From assembly GCA_014058105.1 (NCBI GenBank), contig JACGCM010002752.1, positions 1 through 64,000 of the forward strand: a stretch of DNA of 64,000 nt, read 5' to 3'. The notes under the pieces are model-generated. The model was not told the DNA's origin, ran no database searches, and was given only the letters and a program-made list of their open reading frames with translations. How positions within the stretch are numbered: position 1 is the stretch's first letter; each line of letters opens with the position of its first letter. Origin of the DNA: Kingdonia uniflora. Lineage: Eukaryota; Streptophyta; Magnoliopsida; Ranunculales; Circaeasteraceae. Shown piece after piece: positions 12,660 to 24,085 of this stretch. Made by a program: the position numbers and the translations under genes.

Positions 12660-14115
12660 ATATAGCTTCAATCTCTTCGTGTTCCAAGGATTAGGCACTC
12701 GTTCCCTATTTTTAGTAGCGAGATCGTAAGAACCAATGCCACTTTTTCCAACAATGATAAAAGGACCTTCCCAATTTTTGGCCAATTTTCTAGTATTGAC
12801 TTCTTTTTTGTGTTTGGGAACTTCTCGGAGGACGAGATTTTTGATTTCAAACTCTCTATGATGAACTCGTTTGTTATAAGATCGGGCAAAGACTTGATGG
12901 TATCTTCCCAAATTCATGATTGCTTTATCTCTGGTCTCTTCGATCTAATTCATGTTACATGCCAACTGAAATTTATTTTCTTCATCTGTCGTGGTATGGT
13001 CAAGTAACGGGTGATGATATTGAGTGGGGACGATTGCTTCTGTACCATATGCCAGGAGGAACGGTGCGCATTCAGATAATTCCCGAGGAGCTATACGATA
13101 TGCCCATAAAACATGTAGTAATTCTTGGACCCATTTACCCTTTTTCTCTATCAAGCGCTTTTTGATTCCATCCACAATAGTACGATTAATGATTTATCTC
13201 TGACCATTTCCTTGTGGGTAATATGGATTGGAAGGAGAGTGGATGATGCTGTGTTGGTTGAGGAATTCAACATCTCTGGAGCCAACAAATTGAGGTCCAT
13301 TGTCGATTCTGATGAGATGGGGGCAGCCAAACCGGATGATGATGGTTTCCCATATAAACTTGATGACTTCATCTTCTCGTGTGCGACACAGAGGGACTAT
13401 TTCCACCCATTTAGTGTAGTAATCTGTTGTTATTAGGAAATACTTTCTTTTGCCTGGTGCAGTGAGGAACTCGCCTACGAGGTCGAAGGCCTATCTTCTG
13501 AATGGCCAAACCACGTTGCTGGAATGGAGTTTCAAGGCTAGAGCTTAAATTTGGGGGCATTCATTGGCATACATCGCACTTTCTTGCAAGTTCAATGGCT
13601 TGAGCTTTCATTTTATGCCAAAAGACTCCTTGGGTAAGAGCACGATTGGCTAGAGATTGTCCAGCGGCGTGGGAACCACAAATTCCTTTGTGGAGTTCGC
13701 GTAGGAAGTTGTGAGCTTCTTTGTTTGATAAGTACTTGAGATATGGTTCTGTGACCGAAATCTTGTAAAGAAGACCCTTTTTCATGACGTATCGTTTAGC
13801 ATTATCAAGTATGCGTCATCTTTCAGTAGGATCTTTAGGGAGTTATCCGTCAAACTTGTTATGAGGTTCGATATATGTGAGAAAAGGCTATCTCTAATAG
13901 TTTTCGTCCTATTCAATGCCCCCAATAGTAACAGAATTTGAGCTTATGATGTTAATGTTGGGGGTAGATAGTGTTTCAATCTTAAGATATTGAGCTTCTG
14001 TGCCAAGGACTTATGCCAGATAAGCCAGGGAATCAGAATGTCTGCTTTCCATTGGGTAAGTGTTCAATGGTAACCCTTTTAAATTTGTGCATTCTAACGG
14101 CTACTGCTGCGGCGT
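12660..14115 (-). pseudogene. Element B pol remnant: RNase H C-part and integrase
   Basis: In minus-strand order: an RNase H tail (FKRVTIEHLPNG, then HSDSLAYLA) at about 14085-13960; the integrase zinc-binding region (LLYKISVTEPYLKYL ... HKGICGSHAAGQSLANRAL ... CDVC) at 13785-13561; the integrase core (FGCPHLIRIDNGPQFVG ... YYPQGNGQ) at 13406-13180; and the C-terminal part (NLVLREVPKHKK ... GPFIIVGKSGIGSYDL) at 12917-12657. The second catalytic Asp is present in IDNGPQF. The position of the catalytic Glu reads as a TAA stop. Protease, RT and most of gag are absent, so a large internal deletion joins gag to RNase H. Frames change several times. The sequence is closely related to, but distinct from, element A. 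Confidence 0.85.
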
Positions 14116-14252
14116 AATAGATGGTAACCCTTTGGAATGGGGTAAGTGTTCAATGGGAATCAGAATGTCTATTTTCTCCATGGAGTAAGTGTTCAATGGT
14201 AACCCTTTAGAATCTGCGCATTCTGGCGGCTACTGCTACGGCGTAATAGATC
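14056..14252. repeat. Local duplication inside element B
   Basis: GTAAGTGTTCAATGG occurs at 14056, 14142 and 14185. Two of these are followed by TAACCCTTT..AA..T.GCATTC and CGGCTACTGCT.CGGCGTAA. This is a short, imperfect tandem duplication within the RNase H remnant. Confidence 0.75.
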
Positions 14253-14344
14253 ATTTTTCCGATCTTCTAAAACTTCTCTGTATAATGGTTCACAATGAGT
14301 AAAGACTCCGTAATAGACCCCTCAAGTAGCGTATGGAACCATCA

Positions 14345-14745
14345 CAGGGGTTCGCCTGATAAACTGGTGGGAAAAAGCTGACATAGAATGTGATTAGATG
14401 TTGAATGTAAGCCTAAAGCATCTTAAAACTCTTGAACGTGCTCCACTGGATCGGTCCCTTTGTATTTTTGAATCTTTGGAGAATAGAACACGGTTGGGAC
14501 CTCGCCATTCAGTAGCTCCTGTGCGATCGGGCTCTTCTGTAATTTGTTGTGGATTCCTTTGGTGGTCTAAGTCTGAGCTTCAAGTAGTTCTTTGATTCTC
14601 TTTTCAACATGTTCCTGAGTCACATATTGTTGAGCTGTTGTGGCTGGGCGTGTGACGCGTCCTTCTCCAGGATTGTAGTCTCCACTTCCCTTACTTAGAC
14701 GATCTTTTGCTAGAACTTGAACTCTTCGAGGTAGATTCTCAGTTT
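14345..14745 (-). pseudogene. Element B gag fragment
   Basis: Minus-strand translation gives NLPRRVQVLAKDRLSKG, GEGRVTRPATTAQQYVT, SPIAQELLNGEVPTVFYSP, KIQKYKGTDPVEHVQEF and then SNHILCQLFPTSLSGEPL. This is the conserved core of a Ty3/gypsy gag: the KY.GT.DP.EH..EF segment followed by the C..FPTSL.G.A..W segment. Two in-frame stops interrupt it, both explained by a C-to-T change in a Gln or Arg codon. It is homologous to the gag of element A (KYRNTDPQSHVLEF ... CRMFPTSLTYSPLKWY). The 5' LTR expected to its right is not present. Confidence 0.75.
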
Positions 14746-14749
14746 GGGT

Positions 14750-15131
14750 GGTATTTAAAGATGTGAGAAAGAGTCACTATTCTTATACAATCAGAAATAG
14801 AAAAAGGATGAGGAGAGGAGAGCGTACACCATAATGGCGGTTAAACTTGCTAGAGATGAGGGAAGGAGACGCTATTATTGCTGATAATCTGATTTACTCA
14901 AACAGGTATGCCCTCCGACTTCCTGGTAAAGATAGGCAATTTATTTTTGTTGTTGCTTCTCCTTTTGTTCTTTGTCTGTATGGTGGGGGTAAGTTTTTGC
15001 TGGGCTGCCGGTAATGGCGTAACTGAGGAAGGGAGTAATAGATGTTACTAGAAGTCCGGCAAAGTGATAAATTTGGAGGGGCGAGGGGGTGAGGGTAGCA
15101 ATCGAACATTCGGTCGTAAGACGAACGATCA
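14750..15131. other. Junction between elements B and A
   Basis: This interval should hold the 5' LTR and leader of B and the 3' LTR of A, yet it is under 400 bp and shows neither LTR start (TGTAGT) nor a polypurine tract. The simplest reading is that recombination or deletion removed the inner LTRs and fused the two elements. Confidence 0.5.
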
Positions 15132-17400
15132 GTGAGGGTAGATAATATTATAAAACTGATCCTTGATACTCGAATATATCGAGCTAATGTCGATTCTCTT
15201 CTTCTACAAGGCATAATGCATACCCGTCGAGCTTCGAGGATGAGGCTGGTAGATGAGGATGAGGAAAAAGTAAACAAACCAAGTATATATGGTCGATATC
15301 GAGGGGGTAAGAGCAGTGATGTGGAAGAATTAGAAATTGCCACATATGTCCCAATGGCTACAGTAGTGCCAGGTGTTGAAGCATCGACTAGCAGTCGTTA
15401 TAGGACTCAAATAGTCGAAGGGAGTGATGAAAAGGAAACTGAGGAAGGAGAAGAAAGAGAGGGAATGGAGATGTTGTTGAACCTTCAGGTAATAAGAGGG
15501 ATGAGTGGGAAGAGGAAGAGGATGATAGTAATGATGGTACGGATGATGATTCAACAATTATAGAGCCGGTCTGACCACAGGAGCAGGCGAGGCCGGATCG
15601 ATTTATGGCCAAACATGGGTTGGCGAAGGTGGGTGCTATTCTGGTGCCATTAAGGGCTGAGTGTACGTTTAAGGATTCCCCCCAGGATGAGATTATGGCG
15701 TTCAGAGGCCAAATTTGTTTAGGGATGCAACTTCCTCTTCGAAGGCTGATGAAGCAGGTATTGAATTTTTGGGATGTGGCCCCATGCCAAATGAACGGCA
15801 ACTTTTATAAAATGATGAGGGTTGTCAAGGGGATGAATGTGGAGTTGAAATGCGAGGGGAAGTTTTTGATCCAGTGGTTCGACAGAGCATCGTTCTATTC
15901 GAGGAAAACAAATATGAAGGTAGGGACATATCACATTCAGTGTCATTCAGATAAACCATGGTTATTTGACCTGTGTACGACTGGGCGTGGGTGGGATAAG
16001 GATTTGGTGGTGGTGAAGGGGAAATATGAGAATGCATAAGGGGAGGAAGAATTTAGGCTGAAGCATAGGTTGTACAACGCAAGTAAGTTAATAGTCAAAG
16101 TTCGTTTATTATGTGGCTCAAATAAATTATTGATATTTTTTTCATATTTTGCAAATCCCACAAATAATGCATTGAAGAACCCGAGGACTTATATTGATGA
16201 ACTTATCAACCAGGACGAGGAGTGGGTAAATGCTATATTTCAGAGGTTAGACATTGTGAAAGAGGCAAAAGAAGATGAAAGTTACTGAGAGACGTTCCTG
16301 TTACCGTTGGGCATACGAAGAAGAGAAAAGAAAGAAGTGCTTTGGCCAGGGCAGGTGAGATGGGAGGTGGCAATCTGATTTGAAATTCGAGCTTTATACC
16401 AAGGGCTCGGCGAGGGGGTCCCGGGACGATACAGTCGAGTGTGACCGAAACTGTTCCCAAAGTAGTTTTGTAGACCAACAATGGCAAATGCAAAGTCACG
16501 GACGAAGCCTCGATGGCCCATCTGACGAAGACAACTGGGCGAAAGAGGGCCTGGGAGCATATGGTCCACGGGGATGAGTCAGACGAAGTTAGGCGACACT
16601 CGGTCGAACAAGAAGAGAAGGCTCGAGTAACGGCTAAGTCGATGATATCTCTCAACGACACTAACCCTGATAAAGTGGGGTGGCAAGTTAAGAAAGTGCT
16701 ACACCTAGTAAGTATTTTTGGATCTTTGAAGCTAAAATTATTTTTTTAGAACTGGTAATTAGTCGAGTATTCGTGCAGGTAAACGCTTGGGTGATATCTT
16801 TTATCAAAGCCCAGAAGGATCGAGAGAGAAGCTGAAGGAGGCGAGGGACAAGCTTGAGCTCGCACAGGGGACCATTATGTCGCTGAAGAGCCAGGTCGGT
16901 ATGCTAGAACGAGATCAGTTGCAGATGCGAGCTAATGTCGTAAGGGAAACCCAAGTTACAATTGCCAATTATGAGCATAGGGTAGCAGTGTTGGAGACGA
17001 AACTGAACAGTAAGGAGGAGTAACTTCGAGAGAATCGTGCGCGGTTCTAAGCGCAGTACGACGAAGAGTGTGACGTGACCACAACCCTGAAGAAATTTGT
17101 GGATGGGTTGGGGCACAATCCAGAGACCTTCGAACCCTATTCTCCAATAGATGAGCCTGTTGTTGATGATATTGCACATACAAAAGGGATTAAAGTGGAC
17201 CCTATAGGTGGAGATGTTGAAGAAGTGGTAGCTGAACCTACAGCTAAGGGGATGGTATTAGTATTGGTAAAATTGTAAGGGATACTGTGGTCGAAGGTGG
17301 CGCTGATGCTGCTATAATAAACCCTGTTGTCGAAGGCAGTAGAGATGTTGTTGTAGAAGATCATGGAAAAGGAGTAAGGTTGGCCAATCCTGTGTGAGTG
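15132..17400 (+). pseudogene. Antisense ORF of element A: Transposase_28-like protein
   Basis: The plus strand carries a mostly readable ORF, antisense to gag-pol. 15132-15563 encodes an acidic N-terminal region. 15605-16036 is an unbroken Transposase_28-like domain (PF04195 type), with LPLRRLMKQVLNFWDVAPCQ, then MRVVKGMNVELKCEG, PWLFDLCTTGRGWDKDLVVV and KGKYENA. A TAA at 16037 interrupts it, but the frame continues as GEEEFRLKHRLYNAS to a GTAAGT donor, and a further exon reads NPRTYIDELINQDEEWVNAI. 16290-16710 gives a basic segment (KKRKERSALARAGEMGGG) and a Glu-rich part; 16780-17023 and 17075-17278 are coiled-coil and acidic tails. Introns are plausible at about 16079-16176 and 16709-16779. 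The host element's gag-pol runs the other way, so this ORF needs its own antisense promoter. Confidence 0.65.
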
Positions 17401-17525
17401 GGGTATTTGGAGAAGGTACTTTATTTGGCTTCCGTCGTCTATAATGAATTTTCTCTCTCTTTTTTTTGCCTCATTGTGTGGGATAGGTAGAATTTGAATA
17501 ATGAGTAATGTAGTTAAATTTGACC

Positions 17526-17605
17526 TGCTGGTATGTATTGGACTTTAATTGCTGGTATGTATTTGACTTGAATTGCTGGTATGTATTTGACGTGACATTC
17601 TGGTA
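17526..17605. repeat. 24-bp tandem repeat, three copies
   Basis: TGCTGGTATGTATTTGACTT is repeated at a 24-bp period from 17526, three full units and a partial fourth. It sits just after the antisense ORF of element A. Confidence 0.9.
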
Positions 17606-17638
17606 GATTTGTGTAAAAATTGAAGTAGAGAATGCACC

Positions 17639-18535
17639 GTACTTCGATGGTCACCCCAGGGTATGTCTATCACGGGTTTGAACCTAGACGAAGCATGATA
17701 TGGTCCTGGATGTATCCCCTTTCCTGTCTGTCAACCATGCATGCCACTCGGGTTTGCTCAAACTGGAAACTTGAAAAACTTTGAGGTCGCCCCCAAGTAT
17801 CAGTCTGGTCGAAGGGTTGACATGATACTTAGGTTTGATCGACTCAAAAAGTTCACAGGACTTCGAAGGTCACCCCCGGGTCAATCCGCGGGTTTGAACC
17901 TACGCGAAGCATTATGTGGCCGGCCCCAATGCATCCTCGAGTGTCCAGTCTGTCAACCATTCATGTCACTCGGGTTTGATCAAATTGGAACCTTAAAAAC
18001 TTTGAGGTCACCCCCAAGTATCAGTCGGGTCAAAGGGTTGACGTGATACTTAGGTTTGACCAACTCAAGAAGTTTACTAGACTTTGAAGGTCGCCCCCAT
18101 GTATTTATATCCACGGGTTTGAGCCTAAATGAAGCATTATGTGGTTGGCCTTAATACATCCCTAAGTATCCGGTCTATCGACCATTCATGCCACTCGGAT
18201 TTGCTCGAATTGGAACCTTGAAAAACTTCAAGGCTGCCCCCAAGTATCAGTCGGGTCGAAGGGTTGACATGATACTTAGGTTTGACCAACTCAAAAAGTT
18301 CATTAGACTTCGAAGGTCGCCCCTCGGGTATTTCTATCCGAGGGTTTGAGCCTAAGGGAAGCATTATGTGGTCGGCCCTAATGCATCCCCGAGTGTCCAG
18401 TCTGTCGACCATTCATGCCACTCAGGTTTGCTCGAATTGGAACCTTGAAAAACTTCAAGGTCGCCCTCAAGTACCAATCAGGGCGAAGGGTTTACATGAT
18501 ACTTAGGTTGGACCAACTCAAGAAGTTTACTGGAG
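17639..18535. repeat. 222-bp tandem array in the 3' region of element A
   Basis: Four diverged copies start near 17639, 17857, 18079 and 18303. Each begins ACTTCGAAGGTC.CCCC, continues through GGGTTTGA.CCTA, GCATTATGTGG, GTCCAGTCTGTC.ACCATTC, GAACCTTGAAAAACTT and CCCAAGTATCAGTCGGGTC, and ends TGATACTTAGGTTTGACCAACTCAA. The array fills the gap between antisense ORF and integrase, the same position as the unrelated 43-bp array in element B. It is richer in GC than its flanks. Confidence 0.9.
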
Positions 18536-18613
18536 GTATGAAATAAAGCTTAGATGAGTAAAATATGTTCATTGATTATACTGTATTTATATCAGTTGAA
18601 TAAGGTGGTAGCC

Positions 18614-21600
18614 GCAGCCTGCTGTATGAGACTAATTGTATCGTATTCCAAGGGTTAGGTAGGGGCTCATCATCTTATGTCATCAAATAATACGATCCTT
18701 TGTCGATTTTGTCATACACGACATAAGGTTCTTCCTAGGATTTGGCTAACTTGCCGACATTGCGAGGCTTCGAAGAGGGAGTGACTCGTCTGAGTACCAG
18801 ATCTCCAATATCGAAGCTGCTTGGTCGAACCTTTTTTATTGTATGACTTTTGGAAGAAGAGATGATAATGGCCGAGGTTAGCTATGGCTCGGTCTCTGGT
18901 TTCATCGATCCATAGCATATTGCATCCATGCTCAAACATGCTATCTTCATCGGGGAGGTCAACGTCGCGTGTTGGCACTTCGAACTGAGTAAGCAGCACA
19001 GCTTCAGTATCGTAAGCCAGGAGAAAAGGGGTGCAGCCCGTCGCCTTTCTTGGTGTGGTGCGATAGGCCCAGAGTATATGTTATAATTCTTGAACCCATC
19101 GGGCTTTCTTCTGATTGACACATTTCTTAAGACCGTCGACTATAGTTTTATTGATTGCTTCAGCCTGATCATTTCCTTGTGGGTAATAAGGGGTAGAGGG
19201 GGAAAGGATAATGTTCTACTTTTCGAGGAAATTCCAGATTTTATTCCCAACAAACTGTGGACCGTTGTCGCATCGAATCATGTGAGGGCAGCCAAAACGT
19301 GTGATGATATTTTCCCATAAGAACTTGATGACTTCTTCTTCCCTGGTTCAACATAGAGGTACGGCTTCGATCCATTTAGTAAAATAATCTATAACCACTA
19401 GAATGTGTTCTCTACTGCCCGAAGCTTTCGGGAAATGACCCACTAGATCAATGGCCCACCGCTTGAATAACAGAGCAACTTGGCTGCAATGGAGGTCTTG
19501 AGACGGGCTTCGATTATTATGGGCGTGACGCTAGCATTTGTTAAAATGGTTCGCATACTCTATAGCTTGTTTCTTCATATTGGGCCAGAATAAACCTTGG
19601 GTTACGGCTCGAAAAGCCATAAATTTATCAGCAGTGTGAGCACCACAGTTACTTTAGTAGAGTTCGGTAAGTATGGTAGTGGCTTCGTGTTGGAAGATAC
19701 AACGGAGGTGTACGTTGTTCGGGGATTTGCGGTGTAGACCGCCTTTGAGAATGGTGTATCGTCGGCAGTTTTCCAGTAATGAACGTTTGGCTTTAGGATC
19801 CTCCGGGAGAATAGAACTATTGAAATATGCAAGGAAGGGTGTGCGCCAGTCGTCGGGATCGAGACTCTCCCCCCCAGTATTGATGACGTTAACTTCCATC
19901 TGGTCGATACTTGGGCGTTCGAGTACTTCGATATGGAGTGTTTGAGATTCGAACTGGCCTAACATGGTTGCTATGTAGGCGAGGGTATCGGCATGTCAGT
20001 TTTTACCTCGAGGGTAATGTGTAATGGAAGACATTTTAGGGAAATGATTTATGCGCTGGCGTACAAGTGTGGCATACTCAACCATGCAACCGTTTGCCTG
20101 GTTTTCATTGGTGTATTGTCGCTGAATAAGTTGGGAGTTAATGAAAACTATGAGTTTGGGAACACCAAGTTCGAGAGCGAGATCGAGACCATGTATCAAA
20201 GCTTTGTATTCAGCATCTTTGTTGGAACATTCAAATTTTAATTTGACAGCCTTCCTGATTTGGTCATTGGAAGGAGTAACTAGGGCAATACCTATCCCAG
20301 AGCCGTTGGGTCTGGCAGATCCATCGGTAAAGAGACACCAACCTGTATTAGGGTTCAAAGGGTCACTTTGTTTGGGCTGATCTTCGAGTAAATCATCTTC
20401 ATGTTCTTCCTTGTCGAAGTCTTCGACCGAGAAGTCGGCAAGGAAATTAGGGATCGTTGTCCCTTTTGAGATATTTATTTTTCAAAAGTGATGTTGTGTT
20501 CTCCGAGATAGACGGGCCATCATTGTACCCGTCTGGATTTATCTTTCTTGCTGAGGATCTCCCGAAGAGGGTAGCTGGTGATAACACGTATGGGGTGAGC
20601 CTGGAAGTATGGTTTGAGCTTTCAAGCAGTATAGACAAGTGTAAGGAGCAATCGCTCGAGCTTGGTATATCGAGTTTTGGCAGGTATCAGAGTTTTGCTA
20701 ATAAAGTATAAGGGTTTCTCGATACTAGTTTCAAGTCGAATAAGGATCGAGCTAATAGAAGTATTGGTTACTGCGATATATAAGAAGAGCATTTCACCTT
20801 CGATGGGGGTGCTTATGATAGGTGGTTGACCAAGGTAAGCTTTGAGTTCGAGGAAGGCCTGTTCGTAATCGGGTGTCCAATTAACTTTGGGGTTGTTCTT
20901 TTTGGCCTTATGGACACCTTGGTCGCGGTTGAGGGAGAAAAACTAAGCACAACGGTTAGAAGGTTTTGAGATAAAACGGTTTAGGGTGGCTATTTTGCCA
21001 GCAACCTTTTGGATATCTTTCTTAGTTCAAGGGGAAGGCATATCGATGAGGGCGTGAATATGAGTTGGGTCGATTTTGATACCTCATTTGCTGATGAGGT
21101 GACCCAAGAATTTTCCTGAGGACACGCCGAATTGGTACTTGTCAGGGTTTAGTTTCATATTGTATAATCTAAGTATCGAAAGGATGTTAGTCAAATCTTG
21201 CATATGGGTATGCTTTTGGAGGCTCTTATATAACATGTCATCAATATAAACTTCGACCGACTTGCCAAGAAAATGTTTGAACATGGTGGAAACAAGGCAT
21301 TGGTAAGTAGCACCCGTATTTTTTAGGCCAAAAGGAATGACGTTAAAATAATAAAGTCCATGTTCAGTTATAAACAAAGTTTTAAGTTGATCCTCGGGGA
21401 GAAGGGGTACCTGGTTGTAACCCGAAGCCGCGTCCATCATAGATAGGCGTGCATGACCAGCTGTTGCATCTGTGAGCACTAAAATGATCGGGAGAGGGAA
21501 ACTGTCCTTCGATGCGTGTTTATTAAGATATGTGAAATCGACGCAGATTCGGATCTTGCCATTCTTCTTGGGGACATCAACAATGTTCAAGATTTTTCGA

Positions 21601-22450
21601 CCTCGAGGTTCACTGCTTATCGAATCCTCAGTGCCAAAGTGTGCTTCTTCTGCTTCACGGCTATGGATTGAGGGATGAGGTTAAGTCTATGGCAAGCTAG
21701 GGTGGGGTCAACGCCGGGCATCTCATAGAAGGTCCATGCGAAGATGTCTTTGTTAGCTCGAAGGAACATTATGAGTTTGTGACATTCGGCCTCATCCAAG
21801 AAATTGCCAATGAATGTGCCTCGACCAGGTCCGTCGAGTTCTATGTAAATAGTAGGTTCGGCAGGTGTAGTAGAAGGGGCCGAGTTACAGATAGGGAGAG
21901 AGATATGCATTGATTACTATGGTTTAACAAGTTTTCTGGTAAGGCTAATCTTGGGGTGCTCGCATGAGGGGACAAGGCGTTGAGAGCCTTTCATGTTTCA
22001 CATGCCATAAGGGGTAGTGAAAGGCAGTGTTTGGTGGTAGGGAGAAGGTATGGCTTTCCTGGCATGAAGCCAATTATGCCCTAGAATGCCCAGATATTAA
22101 GATTTCTTATTGATGACAAGAAAAATGGTTTGTAGGGTAGCAGGACCGGTGGTGACTGGGAGGCTAAAGCGACCGACAGCGACCTCGGTAGCGCCGTTAA
22201 AACCCTTGAGTTTGACGTTGACTGGTGTGATGAGGTCAGTTTTTTGCATGGCGCAGACAGTTTGGAGGAAGAACACGTCTGTGGCACTGCCCGTATCAAT
22301 AAGTATTGTGTGTAAGACGAGATGTTTGACCTTAATCATGATGACTAATGGGTCAGAATGAGGAAAGAGAACATGAGAAGTATCGTAATCGATGAAGGAT
22401 ATACCTTCGAGTCAAGGGCATTGGCTAGATTCTGGTAGAAGGATGGGTAA
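18614..22450 (-). pseudogene. Element A pol: protease, RT, RNase H, second RNase H, integrase
   Basis: Minus-strand order: protease (ILIDTGSATDVFF with the DTG triad) at 22339-22097; RT at 21590-21084 with VPKKNGKIRICVDF, DAASGYNQV and the catalytic YIDD at 21248-21237; an RNase H joined to RT (LYFISKTLIPAKTRYTKLE) at about 20740-20480; a second RNase H (LFTDGSARPNGSGIGIAL ... AEYKALIHGLDLALELG) at 20358-19996; integrase with its zinc-binding region at 19965-19540, core Asp in WAIDLVGHF, second Asp in RCDNGPQFVG, Glu in [10 protein letters not shown], and a C-terminal part to about 18614. Two RNase H domains are characteristic of the Tat lineage. The second RNase H has Asn at its third catalytic Asp (codon 20139-20137). 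Scattered in-frame stops, mostly Gln/Arg/Trp codons changed by C-to-T or G-to-A, make it dead. Confidence 0.9.
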
Positions 22451-22564
22451 CAATATGTACCTCGGCTGGGTCAATATTTAGAGCAGGTTGGGGCTTGATG
22501 TACGACCCGTCAAAATAGCTGGGAAGATCAGCAACATATTGATGTAGACGACCAGCTTTAAGAA

Positions 22565-23995
22565 TCATTTCCAGCGAGCGTTGCAGGGTATAACATTTTT
22601 TTGCGGGTTGGCAATTGCATTTATGATTATAGCAATAGGGTTCATCCTTGCAGACCTCGATCGGAAAGGGAGTACGCCAGATAGGATCGGCCTAGATGTA
22701 TGTGAGAAGGGTGCTGATGGGGGAAGTAAGTTTTGGTAAGATAGGCATTGGTCATTTTTGTGAGGTTCAGTAGACTGAGCATCAAAGTTAGAGTGCTTGC
22801 GGCTACCAGTCTCCTGAGAAATGGGAGCGACCATGGGTGTATTCGATGGTCGAGGTTTACTGTGGTTGGTGGTCGAGGCTTGCCCCTGGCAATTAGATTC
22901 ATGGAGGAGTTTGAGGTTGATGTACCCGTTAACCTTGGATAACATCTCCTCGAGTGTTCATGGTATTTGGAGCACGATATACTCCTTAACGCGGCTGTGA
23001 TTTGGGAGAGCGTTGGGTAACTTGTAGAAGTTGAAGAGAGCATCGACGCGGACCTCGCGATCCTTATTAAAGGCAAACTGGGAGATAAAAAGGTTCGACA
23101 GCTGTTCGAAACTTCAGATAAAGCTATTAGGGAGGTTTTGGTACCATTTTAGAGGGCTATAAGTGAGACTAGTGGGAAACATGCGACACAAGATGTGGTT
23201 GGCTATGGAATACCGACTTAAAGCATTTTAGAATTCAAGGACATGAGACTGAGGGTCGGTATTACGGTATTTACGGATTTTTGGGGTATGGAAATTTTGA
23301 GGTACCTCGACAGCGAGGAGCTTCGGGTAAATGGGGTTGTTTAAACGACTCCAGGAGTTCGGTGTGGGGCTAGCGCTGATACGAATAGCAACGCGAATTT
23401 TTTGATTGAATTCTTGTTGTGTAAGGTAGGCAGGATGACTGGGAGATTGCTGGGGTTGAAGGTGATGAGGCTGCGAGTAGGGGACATGTTCAGCGCTCCG
23501 TTCGCCAAGGCGTTCCCGAGTAGGATGCTGTGTGGGGTGGCGAGAAGTGCGAAGTATAAAATCAATGGAATCCTCTGTAACGGGGGTACAAAGATGGATC
23601 GAGCCGGTGAGAACGGCGGTAGGGGAACCCTCGATGCCAAGATGGACCGGGGGGACTTCGATTTGGGGATGGGGCCCAAGTTGGGCGCGGTCTGAAATGC
23701 GCGAGGGGGCGGGTATTCGAGATCGCAGAGGAGCGTCTTGGGTCTGAACCTGTTGAAGCTCGCGAACAATATGACACAGTTCGTCCAGAGCATGATGTTG
23801 TCGGTCATTATCGTCTAAATGGCGTTACCATTCAGCCTCAAGTTCTTGTCCCCCGTTTTCACACTCAATGCGTAATTGGTTGTTATGGCGCTCCTCAGCT
23901 TGAGAAAAATGTTGGCAAATGAAGGCAAGTTAAGCGGCTACTCCGTCGGCAGAGTTTCTGACGATGGCAGAGGTTGAGCGAAGGGTGGGGGCCAT
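22565..23995 (-). pseudogene. Element A gag
   Basis: The minus-strand ATG at 23995 begins MAPTLRSTSAIVRNSADG, shortly after the primer-binding-site candidate. The frame continues through LTQQEFNQKIRVAIRISA, KIRKYRNTDPQSHVLEF, NHILCRMFPTSLTYSPLKWY and AFNKDREVRVDALFNFY, the conserved gag core, and ends near 22565 with a basic, Asn-rich tail. In-frame stops occur after GVAA, EAEW, HVLEF, NSFI and QIP. All are TAA or TAG where Gln or Arg would fit. No CCHC zinc knuckle is obvious. The protein would form the capsid of the particle. Confidence 0.75.
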
Positions 23996-24052
23996 TGAGT
24001 ATGGCTATAAGGGGAAAGAAAAAATGAATAAGGATTAGGCAGGGTAGGTGTA

Positions 24053-24068
24053 GCACAGACAGTGCCAA
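24053..24068 (-). other. Candidate primer binding site of element A
   Basis: The minus strand reads TTGGCACTGTCTGTGC 18 bases after the LTR end. It resembles the TTGGCGCCGTCTGTGG leader found next to the 5' LTR of many plant Tat/Athila elements, with two changes that fit C-to-T or G-to-A decay. Confidence 0.5.
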
Positions 24069-24085
24069 ATATAGGGGACAATTTT

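Noticed and set aside
12810..13436. Plus-strand open frames of 65-103 codons
   Set aside because: They are shadows of the minus-strand integrase remnant; their translations have no family pattern, while the minus strand shows clear integrase motifs.
17741..18506. Open frames across the 222-bp array
   Set aside because: Each is explained by the tandem unit having no stop in one frame; similar frames appear on both strands.
19090..20711. Several plus-strand ORFs over the pol region of element A
   Set aside because: Antisense shadows of integrase and RNase H. The minus strand carries the catalytic motifs.
23402..23747. Plus-strand Gly/Asp-rich ORFs
   Set aside because: They mirror the Pro/Arg-rich part of the element A gag on the minus strand and have no independent support.
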